Source: Yaniella flava (GTDB lineage: Bacteria; Actinomycetota; Actinomycetes; Actinomycetales; Micrococcaceae). Taken from it: a DNA stretch of 64,000 bases. The first letter of the stretch is position 1; every line of letters starts with the position of its first letter. Of the stretch, positions 33,620-42,966 are shown one piece after another. The position numbers and the translations under genes were made by a program. Where the stretch lies: positions 1-64,000 of the forward strand of contig NZ_BAAAMN010000016.1 of NCBI RefSeq assembly GCF_039529295.1. Direction: 5' to 3'. The notes under the pieces were generated by a model that ran no database searches, was not told the DNA's origin, and worked only from the letters and a program-made list of their open reading frames with translations.

Positions 33620-36253
33620 TTATCCTTGCGGCCTCGGGTCGTCGGGGGCGAGGCCCATGCGGGCATCGTGGATCCGATGAATGATTTCAATGCCAACCGC
33701 GCCCAGTGCTGCGATCCCCACGGCCGCAAGAATAATTGGCGTCGGAGGCAGCACGAAATGGTGATACCACTGCGAGAGCGGCACAACTAACACGAGCACG
33801 AAGACGATGTGCAGGACAACGAGCATGCCGACTTTTTGCCAGTTCAACGGTCTCGAAATGACATTGAGCAGCCAGAGTCCCGTCAGGGTCAGGGTGATGA
33901 AGGTGGCCGTCTGGAGCTGCTCCATTACCAGCGGGGCTGAGGGGTTCTCAGATTCGAATGGCAGCACACCGCTGAAGTCACCAGCCCACACGCGGGCATA
34001 CCAGTTGATACCCCACAAGGCTGCTACCAGTACGATGCCCGACGGGATGGCGAACTTCAGCGCTCGTGATAAAAACCCTGCCACATAGCGGCGGGGGTTT
34101 GGCATCAACGCGAGAATAAATGACGCGAGCCCGATGAACAGGAAGTCGGCGGTAGACATCTGACGGGGGAGGGCTGGGTATTGCCAGGCCATCAGGGAAA
34201 AGACCAGAACAAACAAGAACGCGTAGGTGGTTTTGGCCAGGAACAAGTGGGCCAGTCGTTCCATGTTCGCAATGACCTTGCGGCCCTCTGCTAAAACGTT
34301 CGGGAGGCGTGAAAATTTTGAATCCAGGAGCACCATGCGGGAGACGGCTTTGGTTGCAGCTGATGCGTCACCCATCGCGATGCCAAGGTCGGCGGTCTTG
34401 ACTGCTAGGGCATCGTTGACTCCGTCGCCGGTCATCGCCACGACGTGATCACGGTGCTGTAGCGCTTTGACCATCTGTTCTTTTTGGTCCGGTGAGACAC
34501 GTCCAAAGACGGAGTACTCGTCCATGACTGCTGCCATGTCGTCGATGTTGTCGGGCAGGTTACGCGCGTCGTAGCCGGAACCTGGATGATCCCATCCCAT
34601 TTGGCGGGCAACAGCTGCGACTGTATGTGGGGAGTCGCCCGAGATGACTTTCAATTCGACGCCCTGCTGCTGGAAATACTCCAAGGTTTCACGGGCATCG
34701 CCGCGGACTTTCTCCTCAAACGTCACGACGGCGATGGGGGCCAGCTGTGCGGGCAGCGCGGTCTCTTCCCCGAACCATGGATGTTTCGCTGAGGCGGTGT
34801 TCGACGGTGTCGTCGAATGAGCTAACAACATAGTGCGCTTTCCCGACGACGAGAGCTGCTCGGCTCGGGTATGGAGTTCGGTTTTGGTCGGTTCATCAAC
34901 ATTGAGGGCATCGATGAGCGATTCGGGTGCACCGAGAACCCACGCACCAACCGGGGCCTGGGTATCCTCGACGGTGCCAAACGCAAACGCGGACCAGCGC
35001 CGTTCCGAAGCAAAAGCAATCGCATCGGTTTGTGCCAGTTCGGGAAGCTGGGGGAACGGCTCGCGCAGCGCGGCAGCTGTGTTATTTGCGTTCGGGTCGG
35101 CACCGATGTGGCCGAGCACGAGCCTCCAGCCAGGGTCAGCGTCTGCCAATTGCTTGGCATGGGCGAATTGCATGACACCTTCGGTCAAGGTGCCGGTCTT
35201 ATCCAGACACACGGTATCGACTCGCGCGAGGATCTCGACGGCTGGCTGCTCTTGAATGAGGACTTTTTTGCTGCCCAGGGTCAGGGCTGCCAAAGCAAAA
35301 GAGATGGTCGTCATCAGTGCCAGGCCCTGGGGGATCATCGTGGTGATCCCGGCAATGGTGGCGACCAACGCCGAGTTGAAGGTGCCGGCTTCGACCATCT
35401 GTTGCCATCCGCCCAAGGCTTTGATTTGGCCCCACGCTACGACGGCAATGAGCGGGATCAAAGCGAGGGTGATCCAGCTGGCCACCTTGTCCAAGGCGGT
35501 GCGAAGTTCGGAGTGAGCCTTGGTGAATTTGCGGGCACGCTTGGTGAGCCGCGCGGCGTGCGAGTCGTGTCCGACGCCGGTGATGCGAAAATACCCGTTG
35601 CCGCTGACCACCGAGGTCCCCGACAGCACGGTGGCATCAGTGGGTTTATAGACCGGATCGGCTTCACCAGTAATGAGCGACTCGTCAATATCGAGACTCT
35701 CAGAAGCTAACACCAGCCCGTCGGCGGGTACCTGGTCGCCGGAGCGCAGATAGACGACGTCATCGAGCACCGCGTCGGCGATATTGATCGCGGTGTGTTC
35801 ACCGTTGCGGCGTACCATGATGGCGTCTTGGTGGAGCAGCGCGATGCGGTCGAGTTTGCGTTTGGCCGAGTACTCTTGGACGACGCCGATGACCACGTTG
35901 GCAACACCAGCGATGGCGAACAGCAAGTCGAGCCAACGTCCCAAAATGATGATGCCTACGGCACACAGGAAAATGACCAGGTTGAATAAGGTCAGGATGT
36001 GGGTGCGCAGGATGGTGGCCAGGGAGCGCGAGGAATCCTCGGGCTGAATATTCACCAGACCGGTGTCGGTGCGAGCACTGACTTCGGCGTCATTGAGTCC
36101 GCGGTGTAACAAGACCTCGTCGTCGATGCGGCCTGGATCGGCGGCGCCTCGGGCGGTCAAGAGGGTATGGCGGTGGGCAGCCGAGACGTCGACCTGGGAC
36201 GTGTCGCGGCTGGTGTGTTCTGCGGTGTTACCTACAGATGCAGATTCGGTCAC
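33620..36253 (-). CDS. Cation-transporting P-type ATPase (CtpE-like)
   Basis: An 877-residue P-type ATPase. The actuator domain contains SLDIDESLITGEADPV, helix M4 reads TTMIPQGLALMTTISFA, the phosphorylation motif is CLDKTGTLTEG, and the hinge and Mg site read VVAMTGDGVNDALAVKTADLGIAMG. M4 lacks the CPx of heavy-metal pumps and has PQGL instead of the PEGL of calcium/magnesium pumps; this combination resembles mycobacterial CtpE, linked to calcium uptake. About ten hydrophobic helices are visible, with a long C-terminal membrane half. It starts at GTG 36253. It is monocistronic. Ion specificity cannot be read with certainty. Confidence 0.83.
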   Translation of the reverse strand: MTESASVGNTAEHTSRDTSQVDVSAAHRHTLLTARGAADPGRIDDEVLLHRGLNDAEVSARTDTGLVNIQPEDSSRSLATILRTHILTLFNLVIFLCAVGIIILGRWLDLLFAIAGVANVVIGVVQEYSAKRKLDRIALLHQDAIMVRRNGEHTAINIADAVLDDVVYLRSGDQVPADGLVLASESLDIDESLITGEADPVYKPTDATVLSGTSVVSGNGYFRITGVGHDSHAARLTKRARKFTKAHSELRTALDKVASWITLALIPLIAVVAWGQIKALGGWQQMVEAGTFNSALVATIAGITTMIPQGLALMTTISFALAALTLGSKKVLIQEQPAVEILARVDTVCLDKTGTLTEGVMQFAHAKQLADADPGWRLVLGHIGADPNANNTAAALREPFPQLPELAQTDAIAFASERRWSAFAFGTVEDTQAPVGAWVLGAPESLIDALNVDEPTKTELHTRAEQLSSSGKRTMLLAHSTTPSNTASAKHPWFGEETALPAQLAPIAVVTFEEKVRGDARETLEYFQQQGVELKVISGDSPHTVAAVARQMGWDHPGSGYDARNLPDNIDDMAAVMDEYSVFGRVSPDQKEQMVKALQHRDHVVAMTGDGVNDALAVKTADLGIAMGDASAATKAVSRMVLLDSKFSRLPNVLAEGRKVIANMERLAHLFLAKTTYAFLFVLVFSLMAWQYPALPRQMSTADFLFIGLASFILALMPNPRRYVAGFLSRALKFAIPSGIVLVAALWGINWYARVWAGDFSGVLPFESENPSAPLVMEQLQTATFITLTLTGLWLLNVISRPLNWQKVGMLVVLHIVFVLVLVVPLSQWYHHFVLPPTPIILAAVGIAALGAVGIEIIHRIHDARMGLAPDDPRPQG

Positions 36254-36415
36254 TCACTACCTCAATCGACCAACGGTATTGCCACTATCCCTATCCTACC
36301 GAGTGACAGGTTAACCAACCTCAGCACGCAGATGGATTTAATCTTTCTACAAAACCCTACAGAAGTATGAGGGCCAACCGTTCTTTCCAGCGGTTCGCGG
36401 GAGCTGTGTTAAACA

Positions 36416-36451
36416 CTGTCGGCTGGGAAGATTGCCCATCCCAGCCGACAG
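36416..36451 (-). terminator. Terminator of the purS-purQ-purL operon
   Basis: Arms CTGTCGGCTGGGA and TCCCAGCCGACAG (13 bp) around a 10-base loop, 15 bp beyond the purL stop on the minus strand. Confidence 0.75.
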
Positions 36452-36465
36452 CGATGACCCCAGTG

Positions 36466-38766
36466 TTAGTTACCGAAGCGTTTTGGTAGGGCAGTGGCCC
36501 AATCTTCACGCAGTTCGTCAAGCGTTGCGGTAAAGAGGTCCTGAATTTCTAGGGCATTCGAACCGGCATCGACCACACCGATGCGCAGTGACGGGTAGCC
36601 GCGCGATTCAGCAATACCGCGGAAGCGGACCTCCTCGGACAGCGGGACGGCCACGAGGGCCCGAGCTTGCGATTCGGAGAACAAGGCGGTGAACGCATCG
36701 ATGTTGTCGCGTTCGGTCACATAGTCCAGATTAATACGCACCCCGACCCCGCTCTGTAACACCATATCTGCCAGGGCGCCGGCAAGCCCCCCATCGGAGA
36801 GGTCATGTGCGGCATCAAGCATATGCGTCCGCGAGGCATTCGACAATAAACCAGCGAGTTGCTGCTCCTTGGCCAAATCGACGTTCGGCGGTGTGCCACC
36901 CAAGTGGCCGCGCAGGTGCGCGAATTGTGAACCGTCGAGCTCATCGAAGGTTTCACCCAGCAGGTAGATGGCCGAACCGTCGAAGGCCGGGTGCAACCAG
37001 GATGGGACCGCGGTGGCCACATCGTCGTAGCGGCCCAGGGTGACGATCATCGGCGTCGGGTGAATTGCGGTATCCACCGTCTGGTTGTACAACGACACGT
37101 TGCCGCCGGTGACCGGAACGCCCAATTGTTGGCAGGCGTCGGCAATCCCACGCGTAGATTCGGCGAACTGCCACATCACGCCCGGATCCTCGGGTGACCC
37201 GAAATTCAGGCCATCGGAGACACCCAGCGGTGTCGCACCGGAGGTCGCCACGTTGCGGTAGGACTCTGCCACGGCCAGTTGGGAACCCCGATACGGATCC
37301 AGGTACACATAACGCGAGTTGCAGTCGATTGCCAGGCCAATGCCCATTCCGGTTTCTTCATCAATACGGATGACCCCGGAGTCATTGGGTGCGCCCTGAC
37401 GGGTATTGCCCCCGACCGACGAATCGGTCTGCGAGGTGATCCAGGAGCGGTCAGCCATATTGGCCGACCCCATGAGCTCGATGAGGGCCTGTTTCAGCTC
37501 GTCACCGGTTGCCGGCAGGTCAGCTGCCGCCGAGGATGCGCGGAAGGTATCGGCTTGCAGCACGTCCTGGGATGCCGGTCGAGCATAAGGCCGTTCGTAG
37601 ACGGGGCCGTCATCGGCCACGGTGACCGGATCAACATCGACGATGCGCTCGCCGTTCCAGTCAATCGTGAGTCGACCCGAGTCATTGACTTCACCCAGCC
37701 ACGAGTACTCGACGCCGTATTTGGCCATGATCTGTTCGAATGCTTCGGAGTTGTCCGGAGTGACCACGGCCATCATGCGTTCCTGGGACTCCGACATCAA
37801 AATGTCTCCGGCCGTTAGGCCTTCATCACGCAGCAACACGTTGGTCAGTTCGATGTGCATGCCACCGTCCCCGCTGGCAGCGAGCTCACTGGTGGCACAC
37901 GCGACACCGGCGGCACCAAGATCTTGGATGCCTTCGACCAGTGATTTGGAGAATAATTCGAGGGTGGCCTCGATGATCACGTTTTCTTGCAGCGGGTCAC
38001 CCGCTTGGACCACCGGGGTGTTTGCGGCGCCCTCGTCATCAAATGCCGCCGAGCTCATGGCGGCACCACCAATGCCGTCGCCGCCGGTGCGAGCACCAAA
38101 CAAGACGATTTTGTTGCCGGTACCCGAGGCTTGGGCCAGTCGCAGATCTTCGTGGCGCAGCACGCCAACGGCTCCGGCGTTGACCAGCGGGTTGCCTTGG
38201 AACACCGCATCAAAGTCGGTTTCTCCAGCGATATTGGGGACACCCAAGATGTTGCCGTAGTGTCCAACACCGGCCACCGCGCCCTTCATGATGCGGGCGG
38301 TATCTTCATGATCTTCGTGACCCACACGCAGTGCATCCAGCACGGCGACCGGGCGTGCGCCCATCGAAATGATGTCACGCACCACGCCACCAATACCGGT
38401 GGCTGCACCTTGGAATGGTTCGAGGTACGACGGGGAGTTGTGGGACTCGACCTTGAACGTCACTGCCCAGCCGTCGCCCAGATCCACCACGCCGGCATTT
38501 TCACCCAGACCCACCAGCATGTTCTGCTGCATTTCCTCGGTGGTTTTTTGTCCGAACTGTTTCAGGTGTACTTTCGAAGATTTATATGAGGTGTGCTCGG
38601 ACCACATCGACGAGTACATAGCCAACTCGGCCTCGGTCGGACGGCGGCCCAGAATGTCGCGGATCCGTCCGTATTCTTCCTCGTTCAATCCCAGTGCAGC
38701 CCACTGCTGTTCAACCTCGGGTGTGGCACCCGCGTGGTCGACCGTATCTAGTTGTTCGTTATTCAC
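36466..38766 (-). CDS. purL: FGAM synthase subunit PurL-like, with altered conserved residues
   Basis: A 766-residue small-type PurL, the ATP-dependent amidation domain that converts FGAR to FGAM using ammonia from PurQ. The family frame is complete: GRRPTEAELAMYSSMWSEH, QPFQGAATGIGG-like loop, LFGARTGGDGIGG, GIQDLGAAGVACATSELAASGDGG. Two nearly invariant motifs differ. WSEHCSYKSSK is WSEHTSYKSSK (Cys to Thr at residue 59) and ESHNHPS is ESHNSPS (His to Ser at 111). The DNA supports both readings. GTG 38766 is chosen: AAGGAG lies six bases upstream, and GTGAATAA overlaps the purQ stop. An ATG at 38784 is possible. It probably works with the divergent PurQ upstream, so activity should not be assumed. 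Confidence 0.83.
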   Translation of the reverse strand: MNNEQLDTVDHAGATPEVEQQWAALGLNEEEYGRIRDILGRRPTEAELAMYSSMWSEHTSYKSSKVHLKQFGQKTTEEMQQNMLVGLGENAGVVDLGDGWAVTFKVESHNSPSYLEPFQGAATGIGGVVRDIISMGARPVAVLDALRVGHEDHEDTARIMKGAVAGVGHYGNILGVPNIAGETDFDAVFQGNPLVNAGAVGVLRHEDLRLAQASGTGNKIVLFGARTGGDGIGGAAMSSAAFDDEGAANTPVVQAGDPLQENVIIEATLELFSKSLVEGIQDLGAAGVACATSELAASGDGGMHIELTNVLLRDEGLTAGDILMSESQERMMAVVTPDNSEAFEQIMAKYGVEYSWLGEVNDSGRLTIDWNGERIVDVDPVTVADDGPVYERPYARPASQDVLQADTFRASSAAADLPATGDELKQALIELMGSANMADRSWITSQTDSSVGGNTRQGAPNDSGVIRIDEETGMGIGLAIDCNSRYVYLDPYRGSQLAVAESYRNVATSGATPLGVSDGLNFGSPEDPGVMWQFAESTRGIADACQQLGVPVTGGNVSLYNQTVDTAIHPTPMIVTLGRYDDVATAVPSWLHPAFDGSAIYLLGETFDELDGSQFAHLRGHLGGTPPNVDLAKEQQLAGLLSNASRTHMLDAAHDLSDGGLAGALADMVLQSGVGVRINLDYVTERDNIDAFTALFSESQARALVAVPLSEEVRFRGIAESRGYPSLRIGVVDAGSNALEIQDLFTATLDELREDWATALPKRFGN

Positions 38767-39499
38767 TGACAACTCCTTCACCATTGTTGACAGCACCGGC
38801 AGTGCGGACAACCGATACAAACAGTCCCTGACCATCGACACCCAACCGCGGGCCGTCAGGATGATCGGTACCAAAACCTTCTTCAATTGCATATTCAGGG
38901 CTGGCCAGCAGACCCAATACGGAGCCGTCATCAGAACTGATCCCCGCAATATTGTGCGCCGAACCCGCAGTCGAATTGTTGGCTCGGACGATGACGTTGC
39001 CACCTGACTCGAGTGCTTCCAATTCCTCTTCGGTGACGACGTAGTGGTTGTATGCACCCTTTTGCACTAGCCGAATGTGTTCACCGGTGTCGTAGAAGGA
39101 GCTGATGGCCGTTGTATTATTTTCGATCACGAAGTCGATTTCAGTGTGCGAATAGCCGGGCGAATTATTCGCAATGACCGCGCCTGGCAACAGATCGGCT
39201 TCGGTCAGCACCTGAAAGCCATTGCCCAGCCCGATGAGCGTGAGCTCTTCGGCCTTGACTGCGTCGGCAAGTACCCGCATGATCGGCTGGGTGGCTGCCA
39301 GTGCCCCTGCGCGCAGATAGTCACCATAGGAAAAACCACCGGGCAACAGCACAACCTTGAGGTCTGCCACATCAGGGGCCACGGTGGTTTTCGGGTGCAG
39401 CTGAACCGGTGTGCCACCGGCGAGTTCAACTGCTCGGAGCACCGATGGTGCATCCGTTGCTGCGTCGAACATGACGACGCCGATTTTCGGTGTACTCAT
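38759..39499 (-). CDS. purQ: PurQ-like glutamine amidotransferase without catalytic Cys and His
   Basis: A 246-residue class I GATase fold. It aligns to PurQ through VVLLPGGFSYGDYLRAGALA, NGFQVLTEADLLPGAV and IAGISSDDGSVLGL. In PurQ the nucleophile elbow is GxCNGFQ; here it reads LIGLGNGFQ, with Gly at residue 92. The distal triad motif MPHPE reads LASPE, with Ser200 in place of His; the Glu (202) remains. The N-terminal GSNCD motif (DAATD) and HGEG loop (KGAY) are also changed. Glutaminase activity by the known mechanism is therefore not possible. The frame is intact, overlaps purS and purL, and looks under selection. It may keep only a structural or ammonia-channel role in the PurSQL complex. 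Confidence 0.82.
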   Translation of the reverse strand: MSTPKIGVVMFDAATDAPSVLRAVELAGGTPVQLHPKTTVAPDVADLKVVLLPGGFSYGDYLRAGALAATQPIMRVLADAVKAEELTLIGLGNGFQVLTEADLLPGAVIANNSPGYSHTEIDFVIENNTTAISSFYDTGEHIRLVQKGAYNHYVVTEEELEALESGGNVIVRANNSTAGSAHNIAGISSDDGSVLGLLASPEYAIEEGFGTDHPDGPRLGVDGQGLFVSVVRTAGAVNNGEGVVSE

Positions 39500-39744
39500 T
39501 TAGCCACCTCGACATTGGCAATATATTCGGTTGAAGGATTTGCTAATAATTCTGCTGCCAGGGCTTTGGCACGATCCAGAACATCTGCGGTCACGTCACC
39601 CTCGACAGTGAGTTCAAAACGTTTTCCTTGCCGGACCTGTGAGAACTCGCGGAACCCTAATTCGGGGAGCCGGGCTTCGATGGCTTTGCCCTGTGGGTCA
39701 AGCACTTCTGGTTTCGGCATAACTTCAACGACGATATTGGGCAT
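39496..39744 (-). CDS. purS: FGAM synthase accessory subunit PurS
   Basis: An 82-residue PurS, the small dimeric subunit that bridges PurL and PurQ in the bacterial FGAM synthase complex. It shows VEVMPKPEVLDPQGKAIEARLPELGF and VRQGKRFELTVEG, the usual alternating alpha/beta pattern, at normal length. ATG 39744 is chosen over an upstream in-frame codon at 39780 that adds residues without family support. It overlaps purQ by four bases (ATGA-type). It is the first gene of purS-purQ-purL. Confidence 0.87.
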   Translation of the reverse strand: MPNIVVEVMPKPEVLDPQGKAIEARLPELGFREFSQVRQGKRFELTVEGDVTADVLDRAKALAAELLANPSTEYIANVEVAK

Positions 39745-39802
39745 GATTGCTCCTGATCTGGGATCTACCAATTGGCACACTTGATTTTATCGAAAAACGC
39801 TG

Positions 39803-39827
39803 GGCTTCGAACCAATGGGTCGAAGCC
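39803..39827 (-). terminator. Terminator of the two-component operon
   Basis: GGCTTCGA / TCGAAGCC arms with a 9-base loop, followed on the minus strand by a T5 run, 20 bp after the response-regulator stop. Confidence 0.75.
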
Positions 39828-39845
39828 ACCAAAGAGCGGCCAAAA

Positions 39846-40529
39846 TCAAGCTCGATTGTTGACATAACCGTGCTCATACGCCCAAATTACCGCGTGGATG
39901 CGATCTTTGACTTCTAACTTCATCAGAATATTTGAGACGTGGGTCTTCACTGTTGCCGGCCCAACAAATAAGTCCTCTGCAATATCCGCATTCGACTTGC
40001 CTTTAACGATCATTTGTAGAATCTCGTCCTCTCGACGGGTCAGGCCGACATCCGGTGTTGCCTCGGGTTCGGTTGCGGTGACCGTCTGCTCGGCCGGTTG
40101 GGCCAGCATGCGATGCAATACTCGCCCGGTGACTTCGGGAGCCAGCAGTGATTCGCCATCGGCGACCACTTTGATCGCATGAATCAGGTGCTCGGGGCCG
40201 GCGGTTTTCAAGAGGAATCCAGAAGCCCCGGCGCGCAGTGTGGCAAATAAAAACTCATCCCGGTCAAACGTCGTAAGAATGAGGATCCCTGCCCGAGCGT
40301 TAGCGTCAACCAGAGCCTTGGTCGCTTGGATACCGTCCATGTCTGGCATTTGGACATCCATGCACACGACATCCGGATCTAACTGCGCTACCTTGTCGAT
40401 CGCTTCACGGCCGTCGGAAGCTTCCCCCACGACTTCGATGCCTGGCTCCGTCGATAAGATCGTAGCCAACCCGGTACGCAACATCGGTTGGTCGTCGACG
40501 AGCAGGACACGAATGGATGATTCAGACAT
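39846..40529 (-). CDS. NarL/FixJ-type response regulator
   Basis: A 227-residue two-domain regulator. The receiver carries LLVDDQPMLR (acidic pocket), the phospho-acceptor Asp in DVVCMDVQMPDMDG (near residue 58), Thr in ILILTTFDRDEF and Lys in GFLLKTAGPEHL. The LuxR-type HTH reads LTRREDEILQMIVKGKSNADIAEDLFVGPATVKTHVSNILMKL. Its start shares an A with the kinase stop (TGATG), so it is coupled to its sensor. Targets are unknown. Confidence 0.88.
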   Translation of the reverse strand: MSESSIRVLLVDDQPMLRTGLATILSTEPGIEVVGEASDGREAIDKVAQLDPDVVCMDVQMPDMDGIQATKALVDANARAGILILTTFDRDEFLFATLRAGASGFLLKTAGPEHLIHAIKVVADGESLLAPEVTGRVLHRMLAQPAEQTVTATEPEATPDVGLTRREDEILQMIVKGKSNADIAEDLFVGPATVKTHVSNILMKLEVKDRIHAVIWAYEHGYVNNRA

Positions 40530-41830
40530 CAGGATCTTTCCGTTGATATTGCACAGGGCACCCGAACAATGACCTTCCAGCCGTAGGGTGTCCGTGGTCC
40601 ATATTCTAACGTGCCGTCCACCGCCTGAACGCGCTCTTTCATACCCTGCACACCGGTTCCCGTCCCGGTGGACATGGGCTCATATTCTTTACCGTTATCG
40701 ATGACAGACAGCGTCATATCGGTATCGCCATAGTGCAATTGCACTTGAATTTCGACGTCGTTGCCGGCATGCTTACGCGCATTTGACAGTGCCTCTTGTG
40801 CCACGCGATACAGTGTCAGTTCGGTGGCTGCCGAGACTTCAGCCGGTTCCCCGGTCACCTCAAATGTGACGGTTTGCTCGGTGGAATCGGCATGTTGCAC
40901 CAGTTCGAGCAACTGGCTGAGATCCGGGAGGGGTTCGGCAGAACCGTCTTGGTCGCGCAGCGTATACACCATAGTCTGCAATTCCTGGACCGCCTGGGCT
41001 GAGGAGGCTTCGATATGATTCAACTGGTCAACTACGGAGGCGGTATCTCGGCCCGCTTCAAGGAGCCGTCGTGCTGCGGACGCATGCACACCCATAACAG
41101 TCACGTGGTGGGCCATGATGTCATGCAGTTCGCGGGCGATGTGCATTCGTTCCGCCTGGACCGCGGCATCAGCAATTTTCCGATTAGCGACTGCCAGCTC
41201 ATCGTGGGCCTTCTGTAATTCCCAGCGCTGTTTGGCCCGATGCCATGCCCGACCACCAAAATAACAGGCCGAGACATAGAACCCGAGCGACAAAATGAGC
41301 GTGGTGGCCAAGAAATAGAGAATCTCACTGAGATTCACATCACGCAGTGCCGCTTCGCTTGCCTGGGTGGCATCATCATCGAGGGAGACCATTACAAACG
41401 GGACGCCAAATTGGACGACTACTACGATGAAGCGCACCCAGAAGGCCAGCCGCCGATTCGAGACCCAAGCACCCACCGAGTAAATCGTCATGAAGCCGAC
41501 GAACAACAGAGAGTAAAACTCCCATGCAGCCGTAAACGATGCGATGAGCACCACAGCTGTGAACAGCGACAGGATAAAAATCGGATAGCGACGGTAGAAC
41601 ACTAGTAACGCTGAAATGAACAGTGAAAAGATCTGTGCGATGAGCAGATTGGACCCCACGTCCTCCAATAACGTCGTCAGCCGCAGAGCCTGCAGACTGA
41701 GCACAGAAACAAAGCCCACGACCACCGCAAGAATGGTGTCATTGCGCAACCAGTTTTCTGGCAGCTCACGGATAAATCTCGTGTGGTCCGTCGTGTCTGT
41801 ACTTATCTGGGGGCTTGGATTTTTCGACAT
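40529..41830 (-). CDS. Sensor histidine kinase (HisKA_3 type)
   Basis: A 433-residue membrane kinase. The N-terminal 175 residues hold about five hydrophobic helices with little extracellular sequence, as in intramembrane-sensing kinases. A coiled-coil linker (KAHDELAVANRKIADAAVQAERMHI) leads to the dimerisation motif ARELHDIMAHHVTVMGVHASAAR with the phospho-acceptor His. The ATPase domain has ALSNARKHAGNDVEIQV (N box), LSVIDNGKEYE and GTGTGVQGMKERVQAVDG. It pairs with the response regulator that overlaps it. The stimulus is unknown; membrane stress is typical for this class. Confidence 0.88.
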   Translation of the reverse strand: MSKNPSPQISTDTTDHTRFIRELPENWLRNDTILAVVVGFVSVLSLQALRLTTLLEDVGSNLLIAQIFSLFISALLVFYRRYPIFILSLFTAVVLIASFTAAWEFYSLLFVGFMTIYSVGAWVSNRRLAFWVRFIVVVVQFGVPFVMVSLDDDATQASEAALRDVNLSEILYFLATTLILSLGFYVSACYFGGRAWHRAKQRWELQKAHDELAVANRKIADAAVQAERMHIARELHDIMAHHVTVMGVHASAARRLLEAGRDTASVVDQLNHIEASSAQAVQELQTMVYTLRDQDGSAEPLPDLSQLLELVQHADSTEQTVTFEVTGEPAEVSAATELTLYRVAQEALSNARKHAGNDVEIQVQLHYGDTDMTLSVIDNGKEYEPMSTGTGTGVQGMKERVQAVDGTLEYGPRTPYGWKVIVRVPCAISTERS

Positions 41831-41881
41831 GCGCTGGGCCTTCGGGACGGGGCAAACCTCGGGGTTTTGTTGGCTTACATA

Positions 41882-42934
41882 CTAGTCACGCGTTAGAGGA
41901 TACACCCGGAATAACTTTCGTCGTTGGGGCTGCGTAGCATCGGCTACCAGTATGGGAATCATGTCGCGCAACACCTCGTGCCGGTGGACATATTCATGCT
42001 GTTCTTGGAAGACTTTCGAAAAAGCGACGAACAAAAAGAAGTTGCCGGTATATAGGGCCACGTAGACTAACACGGTCCAATAGATGGTTTCTACGATGCC
42101 ATGATGGGTTGCCAGGATGGTTTCGATTCCGCTGACGTTGGCGCTGGAGCCTCCGGCGAGATCTTGTAACAGCAAGAGAAACTCTGGTGACGCCATAAAG
42201 AACGACAGAATAATTGGTATTGACCAATTTACTAACCGACTGAAGCCGTTAAGGAAGCGTTCTTGACGACTCGACTTGATCATCAGCATCACGGCAGCGA
42301 GGCAGAAAAAAGTGATCGTGCTGAACAGCATGACGGACAAAAGAAAACCCAATTCGCTAAACAGCGGCGTGTACCCGCTGTCTGTCTGATGATTCGTCAT
42401 CAAGAAATGCAGCATGCTGAAGGCCACCAGCAGCAAGGCCACTGCCGTGGGGAGGACTCTGGCCAGAATGGTGACTCGGTGGCGATACAGGTTTGGTGCT
42501 GAGGTGGTCTGACGAGCTGTGAAGATTCCTTCGAGGGCGAGCCAAATGGTGCGCGGTGACTTATCTAAATAGCATGCCAAATCATGTATGGCGCTCAATG
42601 AGTGTTCAACCGTATCGAACCGTGCTGGCGTGAACGACCCCCGATGGGCGGTATTGCAGGAGTCGCAGGTGGCACGGCGCACTGGCGAAGTCTCTGCCTC
42701 AATCGAGGGCTGGGTTTTCATTGAGTCCGCGGCGTCGTTGGTACGCAGTTTGCGCATACGTCGTCTGACAACCGAATCGGTTCGAGGTCGGGACTTTTGT
42801 AATAATAGGCGTTGGCGCCAGTCCGTTGGTCGGGTCTGCTCATGGTCATCCATGGTGGCGGCGATTTCGTGCCGAAGCTCGGCCAATTCCTCGTCTGAAA
42901 CGTGATCTTCACGAGCCCACCGTGTATTGGTCAT
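41882..42934 (-). CDS. Hypothetical four-helix membrane protein of a defence-like island
   Basis: A 350-residue protein. Residues 1-165 are soluble, charged and Arg-rich, with two Cys in RATCDSCNTAHRG. Residues about 170-300 hold four hydrophobic segments (ILARVLPTAVALLLVAFSML, FLLSVMLFSTITFFCLAAVML, a third ending FFMASPEFLLLL and IYWTVLVYVALYTGNFFLFVAF). A short basic tail ends the protein. I recognise no family. ATG 42934 is chosen because the open frame upstream overlaps the methyltransferase gene; no strong ribosome binding site is seen. It follows the methyltransferase by 32 bp and is probably co-transcribed. Membrane effectors are common in defence operons, but this is inference. Confidence 0.6.
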   Translation of the reverse strand: MTNTRWAREDHVSDEELAELRHEIAATMDDHEQTRPTDWRQRLLLQKSRPRTDSVVRRRMRKLRTNDAADSMKTQPSIEAETSPVRRATCDSCNTAHRGSFTPARFDTVEHSLSAIHDLACYLDKSPRTIWLALEGIFTARQTTSAPNLYRHRVTILARVLPTAVALLLVAFSMLHFLMTNHQTDSGYTPLFSELGFLLSVMLFSTITFFCLAAVMLMIKSSRQERFLNGFSRLVNWSIPIILSFFMASPEFLLLLQDLAGGSSANVSGIETILATHHGIVETIYWTVLVYVALYTGNFFLFVAFSKVFQEQHEYVHRHEVLRDMIPILVADATQPQRRKLFRVYPLTRD

Positions 42935-42966
42935 ATAGGCATGTATATCAACTTTGCGTTCATGAC

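Noticed and set aside
38784..39057. Long N-terminal extension of purL
   Set aside because: It is purQ sequence read in another frame. PurL homology begins near 38766.
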